The notes under the pieces: model-generated
Databases searched by the model: none
The model's input: the letters and a program-made list of their open reading frames with translations, nothing else
Told to the model about the DNA's origin: nothing
Source of the DNA: Pantoea sp.
GTDB taxonomy: Bacteria > Pseudomonadota > Gammaproteobacteria > Enterobacterales > Enterobacteriaceae
DNA: 64,000 nt
NCBI RefSeq assembly: GCF_028283705.1
Contig: NZ_JAPWKD010000011.1
Coordinates: forward strand, 1 to 64,000
Direction: 5' to 3'
Made by a program: the position numbers and the translations under genes
In this document: positions 56,426 through 62,996 of the stretch, in pieces
How the letters are laid out: every line of letters begins with the position of its first letter
How positions within the stretch are numbered: position 1 is the stretch's first letter

Positions 56426-57043
56426 CTAGACCGTATAGCTCAGCGCCGCATAATATCCCCTTCCGTAACCGGCAATCGCGTCGGCGCGGTCGAGGCCGTT
56501 GATGATCTTGCGGGCGTTGACCCAATCCGCCGTGCTCCGGTTAAAATAGTTCGCCAGCTTGTGGCCGGTAAAACTGCCGTTCAGCATGCCGTAGAAGATG
56601 ACGTCGATCGCCACAGTCATGGTCAGCGCCAGCGCCGGATTGGCAACCAGATTGACGCCGATGGCATGCCCGAGCTTCTGATAATTCGTCTTGAAGGTCA
56701 GCTGCACCAGGCCGCGGCCGAACCAGAAATTGCCGCTGGCGTCCTGGCGCCAATAGGGATCGTGGACCCAGCGCAACTTGCCGGCCTTCCACGCCGCCTC
56801 CAGCCGCTGCGCCGCCTGCAGGTCGCTGTTGGCCAGCGTTTCGCGCACCGGCTGCATCGTGTGGGCCGATTCATGGTAGGCGGTCGCCAGGATATAGGCG
56901 AGCCAGCGGTCGTCCTCGCCGGCATATTCCTTTTCCCAGGCGTCGAGCAAAGCATTGTGGCCGTCGAGCTGCGATTGGACGAGGCCGTTCGGAAACAGTT
57001 TTTCGCGAAGATGGTCGAAGAAAAAGTCGCGGTTGATGGTCAT
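56426..57043 (-). CDS. GH19-type chitinase-like endolysin of the GTA
   Basis: A 205-residue peptidoglycan-cleaving enzyme of the glycoside hydrolase 19/lysozyme-like fold. The catalytic Glu is in ILATAYHESAHTMQPV, and the second region NFWFGRGLVQLTFKTNYQKL is the GRG..Q.T..NY signature. No signal peptide is visible, so export would need the holin. It begins at 57043 (GGAGGG upstream); the longer frame to 57268 lacks homology. Proximity to the terminase suggests it frees GTA particles by lysing the producer cell. Confidence 0.82.
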   Translation of the reverse strand: MTINRDFFFDHLREKLFPNGLVQSQLDGHNALLDAWEKEYAGEDDRWLAYILATAYHESAHTMQPVRETLANSDLQAAQRLEAAWKAGKLRWVHDPYWRQDASGNFWFGRGLVQLTFKTNYQKLGHAIGVNLVANPALALTMTVAIDVIFYGMLNGSFTGHKLANYFNRSTADWVNARKIINGLDRADAIAGYGRGYYAALSYTV

Positions 57044-57400
57044 GCGCCCTCCCCATGCCCCGGCCTTGCCAGGGGCCAAAGCGTCGCCACTGTCGGCGCC
57101 GGAAGGGCACCGCAGTTCCTCTTTGTCGTCGAACTGCCCTGAAAACGGACAGCCGTCATCGCCGGTGCAACGCGGATTAAACCACGTCCGATTCGAAATT
57201 GCATCCGGCTTCTCGATGCAACCTTGGGATATTTCCGCGGCCGAAACGCGCCGCCGGCTTTCCTCCACAATTTTAATCGTTTTAAAATAATTTCAATCGT
57301 TTAAAGCGAGTAAGCAGCTGATTTACAATTGCTTTGTCATGTGGAACCATTGTCGTCGCAGCGACGTTATGCGCCCTGTCAACGTCAAACGAGGTCCACG
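57044..57400. other. Intergenic region, 357 bp, with an AT-rich direct repeat
   Basis: No gene is supported. An AT-rich patch (57268-57306) contains the direct repeat described separately. The region separates the endolysin (minus) from a short plus-strand ORF and is the probable promoter zone for both. Confidence 0.4.
57275..57305. repeat. Direct repeat AATCGTTT(T)AAA
   Basis: AATCGTTTTAAA at 57275-57286 and AATCGTTTAAA at 57295-57305, 20 bp apart start to start, that is about two turns of the helix. It could be a regulator site; the regulator is unknown. Confidence 0.4.
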
Positions 57401-57529
57401 ATGTCCAATTCCGCCCTGTCCACCAAGACCGTTCCGCAGCACCTGCTTGAGCGCCACGAGAACGAATGGCGGCAGATGCAGGGCCGCGAACCGGCACCCA
57501 AGCCTGTCACCCAGCCAGCCCGCGGCTGA
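57401..57529 (+). CDS. 42-aa protein, unknown
   Basis: ATG ORF beginning MSNSALSTKTVPQHLLERHE and ending with a Pro/Arg-rich tail, with GAGGTCC before the ATG. Polar, no membrane segment. Convergent with the terminase gene. No family recognised; the ribosome site and the AT-rich upstream region are the only support. Confidence 0.35.
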   Translation: MSNSALSTKTVPQHLLERHENEWRQMQGREPAPKPVTQPARG

Positions 57530-57601
57530 TCCCCTCAGCCGGAGCGGACCGCGGCACGCCCGACCGGCGGCCCAGGGCCGCGGTCTGGCGAGCGCACCAC
57601 G

Positions 57602-59218
57602 TCAGACGCCGCGCACCCGCGGTTCGCTGAGGCCTTCGAGCATCAGCGCCGTCAAGGCCCAGACCAGCGCATCGAGCCGGTCGGGCGAGCGGCCCGACGA
57701 CAATCCGTCCGGTCCGAAATCGCACATCTGATCTTCCAGCGCCGAAAACCGGCCGGCATGGCCGACGCGGCCCTGCTCGTAGAGCGCCGCCACCGGCTCG
57801 GCCCGCAAGAACTTGCCGCGCGTCGCCCGCACCGTCGTCACCGGCAGATTGGCATCGACGCTGCGCAGCATCGCCGTCACCATGTCGCCACCCTGGTTGA
57901 TCTCGGCGACGATGCGGTCGGCGTCGAAGCGGCGATAGGCCTTGACGACGGCCAGGGCCCAGGCGGCCGGGCTTGCGCCTTCCACCGAACAGTCGGCCAG
58001 CACCACCGCCCGGCCCGAGGCTTCGAGGCCGGCGACGACGATGCCGCAGCAGGCCTCCGGCCCGGCCGAGGCCGGCGGATCGACGGCCACGACGATGCGC
58101 CGCAAGGCGCCGGTGAATTTCAGCGTCAGGGCGGCAATCGCATCGCGCTTCCACAGCCCGTCCTCGCGGTCCTCGATCAGCTCGCCGTCCAGCTCCTGGC
58201 GCCCGAGCCGCGTGCCGCCATAGCGGGCGGCCAGTGCCGCGATGAAACCCGGCGCCAGATTGCCGGCATTGGACAGTGTCGACAGCCGCGTCACCACCGT
58301 GCCGGCGTCGGCCATCAGGCTTTTCAACAGCGGTACCGGCCGCGGCGTCGTCGTCACCAGCTGGCGGGGATCGGCGCCGAGGCGCAGGCCGAACTGCAGC
58401 ATGTCGAAAGTATCCTGGGCGTATTTCCATTTGGCCAGCTCGTCGCACCAGGCGAAATGAAACTGCGGGCCGCGCAGGCTTTCGGGATCTTCGGAGGAAA
58501 AGATCTGCGCCACCGCGCCGTTCGGCCAGACCAGCCGGCGGCGGGAGATTTCGAACTCCGGGCGCTTGCGCCGGGCGATCCGGCAGATGCCGGAGATGCC
58601 GTCGATCATCACCTCGCGGGCATCGCCCAGCGTTTCGGCGACCAGCGCGATGCGCAGGTTCGAACGCTCGCCGGCACTCGCCAGCCCATGCACCCATTCG
58701 GCCCCGGCCCGCGTCTTGCCGGAGCCGCGGCCGCCGAGCAGCAGCCAGCTGTGCCAGTGTCCCGGCGGCGGTTTTTGATAGTCGCGGCCGACGATGTCCC
58801 AGTCGCGGTCGGAGCGGGGCGTCTGGGCGAGGATATCCAGGGTGGCGGCGAGCGTGTCGGCCGTCGCCGGCGGCGCGGCGGAAGGTTCGTCTGCCAGAGT
58901 ACCAGCCCTCGCCTTCGTCTCGCGGCTGAATGCGGCGGCGGCCGTTCGCCCCGGCTGAGTGGCGGCCGCCATGTTTCGACGGGCCTCGTCCAGCGCCGCC
59001 ATCAACCGGACGTAGTTTTTCAGCAGCGCGTCGAAGGTCCGCAAATGCCGCTGCAGCCTCAGCACGGACAGCCGCCCGAGCGGCGCCGATCTCTGCCCGT
59101 ACGGCAGGCGGCTCGCAGGGGGCCAAGGCCCGGACATGGCTGAGGACCGTAGCGCGTCGGTATCGTCTTTTATCCGGAGGCCTGCCCCGGAAAGCCGGCC
59201 GCGGCGCGTCTGCGCCAT
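57602..59218 (-). CDS. GTA gp2-like large terminase (packaging ATPase/nuclease)
   Basis: A 538-residue DNA-packaging motor. ATPase domain: Walker A LLLGGRGSGKTRAGAEW near residue 150, Walker B FHFAWCDELAKW, coupling motif VTTTPRP. Nuclease domain with acidic residues in VVAVDPPAS, RIVAEINQGGDM and SPDRLDALVWAL. The start at 59218 has AGGAG nine bases upstream and yields an N-terminal extension of about 130 residues (with LRTFDALLKNYVRLMAALDE) not usual in this family. Intact. Upstream is a possible small-terminase gene. Confidence 0.93.
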   Translation of the reverse strand: MAQTRRGRLSGAGLRIKDDTDALRSSAMSGPWPPASRLPYGQRSAPLGRLSVLRLQRHLRTFDALLKNYVRLMAALDEARRNMAAATQPGRTAAAAFSRETKARAGTLADEPSAAPPATADTLAATLDILAQTPRSDRDWDIVGRDYQKPPPGHWHSWLLLGGRGSGKTRAGAEWVHGLASAGERSNLRIALVAETLGDAREVMIDGISGICRIARRKRPEFEISRRRLVWPNGAVAQIFSSEDPESLRGPQFHFAWCDELAKWKYAQDTFDMLQFGLRLGADPRQLVTTTPRPVPLLKSLMADAGTVVTRLSTLSNAGNLAPGFIAALAARYGGTRLGRQELDGELIEDREDGLWKRDAIAALTLKFTGALRRIVVAVDPPASAGPEACCGIVVAGLEASGRAVVLADCSVEGASPAAWALAVVKAYRRFDADRIVAEINQGGDMVTAMLRSVDANLPVTTVRATRGKFLRAEPVAALYEQGRVGHAGRFSALEDQMCDFGPDGLSSGRSPDRLDALVWALTALMLEGLSEPRVRGV

Positions 59219-59354
59219 GAGTAGGCTCCTGCCGGTTCGCAAGGTCCGTGCCGCGCCAAAAGCGTGTCGCATTCATGCTGCCTCACACTTTGCAGAAGCG
59301 GCATCGTGCCTTTCGGCGCAAGATCGCCCCTCTGCCGCAGTCGGCGCCTGCCGC

Positions 59355-59948
59355 CTACCCGCCCCTGTCACCGGCGACGGCATTTACCCCGCCGCCAAGA
59401 CCATCGGCGCCTGGCGGCCCTGTGGCGTCGGTATTTTCGGCGCCATCGCGTCCCCGCCCGGCGAGAATGGCCTCGACACGGTCGTTGACCCGCTGCTCGA
59501 TGATGACGAGAAGCCGCGCCTTGGCGGCCTCATATCCGGTCTCGTCGGCATTGCGCTCGCTCTCCAGCTCCTGGTCGCGAACGATCTGCCGCTGCAGCGC
59601 GTCGATCTTTTCCAGGGTGCGGATGATCAGCGACATGGCATCCACCGCGGCCTTGATATCGGCGCGCGCCAGCCTGGCGGCCGCCTCGTCATCGCCCTGG
59701 CTCACCGCTTCGGCCGCCGTGCGCAGCCTCTTGAACAGGTCGAACTGGGCGCGCATTTCGGCGGTCATGTCGTTGAGCAGCGCCCGCAACTGCTGCTGCG
59801 GGTCGCCCGACTTGGTTTCCAGAAAGACCGTTTCCACCGCCAGCCGGCAGTGCTCGGCACTCCAGCCGGAACCGCCGCCAGGGTCATAGGCGGCAGTCTG
59901 CGGCCACGCGCCGAACAGCGTCGTGTCGAAACTATCGAGGTCGCGCAT
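59355..59948 (-). CDS. Possible GTA gp1-like (small terminase) protein
   Basis: A 197-residue, mostly helical and acidic protein: MRDLDSFDTTLFGAWPQTAA, then QLRALLNDMTAEMRAQFDLF and IRTLEKIDALQRQIVRD. It is the first gene of the GTA cluster on this strand, the place of gp1 (TerS) in RcGTA. The helical coiled-coil content fits a small terminase, but I see no decisive motif. The start at 59948 is the ATG of a conserved-looking opening; the longer frame to 60134 translates the heptamer repeats and is rejected. Confidence 0.55.
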   Translation of the reverse strand: MRDLDSFDTTLFGAWPQTAAYDPGGGSGWSAEHCRLAVETVFLETKSGDPQQQLRALLNDMTAEMRAQFDLFKRLRTAAEAVSQGDDEAAARLARADIKAAVDAMSLIIRTLEKIDALQRQIVRDQELESERNADETGYEAAKARLLVIIEQRVNDRVEAILAGRGRDGAENTDATGPPGADGLGGGVNAVAGDRGG

Positions 59949-60062
59949 GAAAATCTCGCATGGCAAGCGCCGCGGCAGAGCCGGCGGGCGGGAACGGCAA
60001 CAAGGGTGTTGGTTTTTCATCAAGGTGCAGCGTTCCGCCAAGGCACTGGCGGTCACCGGCGC

Positions 60063-60113
60063 GGAAGGCGGAAGGCGGAAGGCAGAAGGCAGAAGGCAGA
60101 AGGCAGAAGGCAG
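60063..60113. repeat. Heptamer array GGAAGGC / AGAAGGC
   Basis: Seven tandem 7-bp units (three GGAAGGC, then four AGAAGGC). Read in another phase the unit is GCAGAAG, one base different from the GCAGTAG unit of the arrays at 49133-49277. It lies just upstream of the first GTA gene and 49 bp from the foreign junction. Confidence 0.9.
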
Positions 60114-60161
60114 TGTTGCGGGGCGCTCGTTCAAAGCGCCAAATCAGGCTCTCTGCCTGCC

Positions 60162-61748
60162 GCGACGTTCATTATCGCATTGCGCGAAGGTCTTGAAGCT
60201 GCATTAATCGTAGGTATTATCGCCGCTTTCTTACGCAAAAATGGCAAACCACTGACTGCCATGTGGGTGGGCGTGGTATGTGCTGTCATTCTTTCCCTTG
60301 CTGTCGGTTTTGTGCTGAACCTGACTGAGAATGCCTTACCGCAGGCGCGTCAGGAGATGATGGAATCCATTATCGGCCTGGTTGCGGTGTTCTTTGTTAC
60401 TGGCATGGTGATGTGGATGAACTCCCATGCTCACAACCTGAAGCGTCAGCTTGAAACCGAAGCTGCAGAGGCGATCACCCGTTCCAGTGCGATGGCGCTG
60501 GCAAGCATGGCCTTTTTGTCGGTGCTGAAAGAAGGGTTCGAGACCAGCGTCTTCTTACTGGCAACCTTTTCTGCCTCGCAATCGGCAATCTGGGCGGCGG
60601 TTGGTGCGATTCTGGGCTTGCTGGTGGCAATTCTGGTGGGATGGGGCATTTATGCCGGTGGGATTCGTATCAATCTGTCCCGTTTCTTCCGTTTTACGGG
60701 TCTGTTCCTGATTCTGGTTGCCGCCGGATTAATCATCTCCGCCTTACGCAGCGCCCATGAAGCGGGCTGGCTGAATGCGGGGCAGCAGCGCGTTGCTGAC
60801 CTCACCTGGCTGGTGACGCCGGGTACGATTCAGTCTGCATTGATCACCGGCGTGCTCGGTATTCCGGCCGATCCCCGACTGGTGGAGTTTGCTGGCTGGC
60901 TGATTTACATCGTCGCAGTTGCGGCACTGATCTACTGGCCAGCACACCTGCGACCGGCACCCAAACGTGCGGCGCAATTCACCGCCGTGACCGGAGCAGG
61001 CCTGGCGCTCACCGCTCTGCTGCTGTTCCTGGTTTATCCGGCACCGAATGCCGATATCCCTGATGAAATTCCGCTGGTGAGTCGCACTTCGCAGCAAACC
61101 GTGGGCCATATCAGTAGCCAGCCTGCTACAGGCAAACCCCAGTTTGCCGTTACCCTTGAGGGGCTACCTGCCGCAGCGCTGACGGTGCCTGATGATCAGT
61201 TAAGCAAAGTCACCACTTCGGGTAAGCAGGAGTGGCAGGCGGATTACAGCTATGAGCCAGCCGATGCCAGCTCGCCACTGACACTGGACCAGGTGATGGA
61301 AGCCTATGGCAACCGCATTCCGGTGGGATTAAGCCCGGCGCAGCATCCCGGCCCTTATCAGGCGAAATGGACGGTGAATTGCAGCGTGGATGCCACCATG
61401 CTGCGTGGCGTGGTGGTGACCGCCGAATCGCACTCATCAACCTATATCACGTTATCCGGCAGTGGCCTGCAATCGCCCCGTACCATCAGCGCCCGCGCCC
61501 GCAATGCAGAAGCGGGCTGTGACTGGCAGATCAGCCCGGCGTTTTCACAGGATATCGAGCAGCGCCTGCGTGATGCGGTGGCTGCGCAGGATGTCTACCA
61601 CTTCTGGGCCGTTATTTTACCTTCGCTTTTTGCCATTCTGGCCTTCACCTGCTTTTTCTCAGCCAGTCGTCAGTTCAGACGGCTAAAAGGTGATCGTGCC
61701 CGAGGACGCAGCAAACAGGGACTGCTGGACAGTTCAACTCACCAATGA
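60162..61748 (+). CDS. efeU: EfeU/FTR1-type iron permease, 5' end missing
   Basis: Inner-membrane permease of the acid-induced Efe ferrous-iron system. The sequence enters at ATFIIALREGLEAALIVGII, where only the initiator Met and probably one more residue are missing; the REGLE iron motif is present in TM1 and a variant, LKEGFETSVF, in TM4. After seven helices there is a long periplasmic extension (about 200 residues with two Cys: NCSVDATMLRGVV and AEAGCDWQIS) and a last helix (WAVILPSLFAILAFTCFF), unlike E. coli EfeU, which ends after the helices. Upstream bases are rhizobial. Codon use differs from that of the previous 60 kb. Confidence 0.88.
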   Translation, partial: ATFIIALREGLEAALIVGIIAAFLRKNGKPLTAMWVGVVCAVILSLAVGFVLNLTENALPQARQEMMESIIGLVAVFFVTGMVMWMNSHAHNLKRQLETEAAEAITRSSAMALASMAFLSVLKEGFETSVFLLATFSASQSAIWAAVGAILGLLVAILVGWGIYAGGIRINLSRFFRFTGLFLILVAAGLIISALRSAHEAGWLNAGQQRVADLTWLVTPGTIQSALITGVLGIPADPRLVEFAGWLIYIVAVAALIYWPAHLRPAPKRAAQFTAVTGAGLALTALLLFLVYPAPNADIPDEIPLVSRTSQQTVGHISSQPATGKPQFAVTLEGLPAAALTVPDDQLSKVTTSGKQEWQADYSYEPADASSPLTLDQVMEAYGNRIPVGLSPAQHPGPYQAKWTVNCSVDATMLRGVVVTAESHSSTYITLSGSGLQSPRTISARARNAEAGCDWQISPAFSQDIEQRLRDAVAAQDVYHFWAVILPSLFAILAFTCFFSASRQFRRLKGDRARGRSKQGLLDSSTHQ

Positions 61749-61778
61749 CATTGCCTGAAAAACAAACAGGAAGGCACG

Positions 61779-62993
61779 ATGAAGACAAAACCGTTCACCA
61801 AAAAATACGCGCTCATTGCGGCAGGGATTTCCGCGGCTCTGCTGCTTTCGGTTGATGCGCAGGCCGCAACGCAGGCACCTGTGAAAAACGGTGTTTCGCA
61901 GGTCAATATCACCATGACCAGTGAAGGCGATGGCACCTGCCATATCGACCACACCACCGCGAAAGCGGGCCCGGTTACCTTTACCGTCGTGAACAAAACT
62001 GCGACGTCACTGACTGAGCTGGAGTTGCTGAGCGACAACCGTATTCTGGGTGAAAAAGAAAATCTGGCACCGGGCCTGCCAGCGGTGAAATTCACCCTGA
62101 CGCTGGACGGTGGCACTTATCAGATTTATTGCCCCGGCGCGAAGCAGGAGCTGACTAACTTCACCGTGACGGGCAAGAGTGCGGCGGCACCATCAGGTAG
62201 CGCGGCGACCTTACTTAACGAAGGTGCGAAAGGTTATGGCGCTTATGTCAGCGGCGTGGTCGATGCCATGGTGGTGGCGGTCGATCGTTTGAAGGCGGAT
62301 ATCGACGCGGGCGACCTGGAAAAAGCCAAAGCTGACTACGCCAAAGCGCGTCCCTTCTATGAACGTATCGAATCTGATGTCAGTGGTTTCGTGTTGCCGG
62401 GCTTTAAAGCCACCGATAATGCGGGCAACCTCGACTATCTGATCGATATGCGCGCGTCTAACCTCGATCCGAAAGTGGGCTGGCACGGTTTCCATGCGAT
62501 TGAACGCGACCTGTTTGAGAAAGGCGCTATCACTGCAGAAACGAAGCAAACTGCGGCGGAACTGCAGGCCAATGTCGGCAAACTGGACAAACTGATCAAA
62601 TCCATCAACTTCAAACCGGAAGACCTGGCGAACGGCGCCGCGGATCTGCTGGAAGAAGTGCAAAGCACCAAAATCAGCGGGGAAGAAGAAGCGTTCAGCC
62701 ATCTTGATCTGATCGATTTCGCCGGTGATATCGAGGGTGCCGAGCAGGCATTTGCCTTCCTGAAACCGGGTCTGGAAAAAATCGATCCCGACCTGACCAA
62801 ACGCGTGAGCGAGCAGTTTGCTGCCGTGCATGCGTTACTGGAAACCTACCGCGATCCAGCGATTCCGGGGGGGTACAAATACTACACCGCCGAGCTGAAA
62901 GCTTCCGATGGCGCAAAACTGAGCCGTGCGGTGCAGGCGTTGCAGGAACCTTTATCAAAAATCGCTGAAAAAGTCGCAACCAGCGGAAAATAA
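61779..62993 (+). CDS. efeO: EfeO periplasmic iron-uptake protein
   Basis: A 404-residue periplasmic protein with a signal peptide (YALIAAGISAALLLSVDAQA), an N-terminal cupredoxin-like domain (GDGTCHIDHTTAKAGPVTFT; YQIYCPGAKQEL) and a C-terminal M75 peptidase-like domain with the metal motif HxxE in GWHGFHAIERDL. It is thought to bind ferric or ferrous iron and pass it to EfeU. AGGAAGG precedes the ATG. Intact, in contrast to many genes in the rhizobial part. Confidence 0.95.
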   Translation: MKTKPFTKKYALIAAGISAALLLSVDAQAATQAPVKNGVSQVNITMTSEGDGTCHIDHTTAKAGPVTFTVVNKTATSLTELELLSDNRILGEKENLAPGLPAVKFTLTLDGGTYQIYCPGAKQELTNFTVTGKSAAAPSGSAATLLNEGAKGYGAYVSGVVDAMVVAVDRLKADIDAGDLEKAKADYAKARPFYERIESDVSGFVLPGFKATDNAGNLDYLIDMRASNLDPKVGWHGFHAIERDLFEKGAITAETKQTAAELQANVGKLDKLIKSINFKPEDLANGAADLLEEVQSTKISGEEEAFSHLDLIDFAGDIEGAEQAFAFLKPGLEKIDPDLTKRVSEQFAAVHALLETYRDPAIPGGYKYYTAELKASDGAKLSRAVQALQEPLSKIAEKVATSGK

Positions 62994-62996
62994 TCG

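Noticed and set aside
59355..60134. Longer form of the gp1-like protein starting at 60134
   Set aside because: Its first 62 residues would be translation of the heptamer repeats and flanking DNA; the ATG at 59948 is preferred.
59136..60161. In-frame upstream extension of efeU as a natural fusion protein
   Set aside because: The extension is antisense to the gp1-like and terminase genes and has no domain; the frame is open by chance and joined at the junction.
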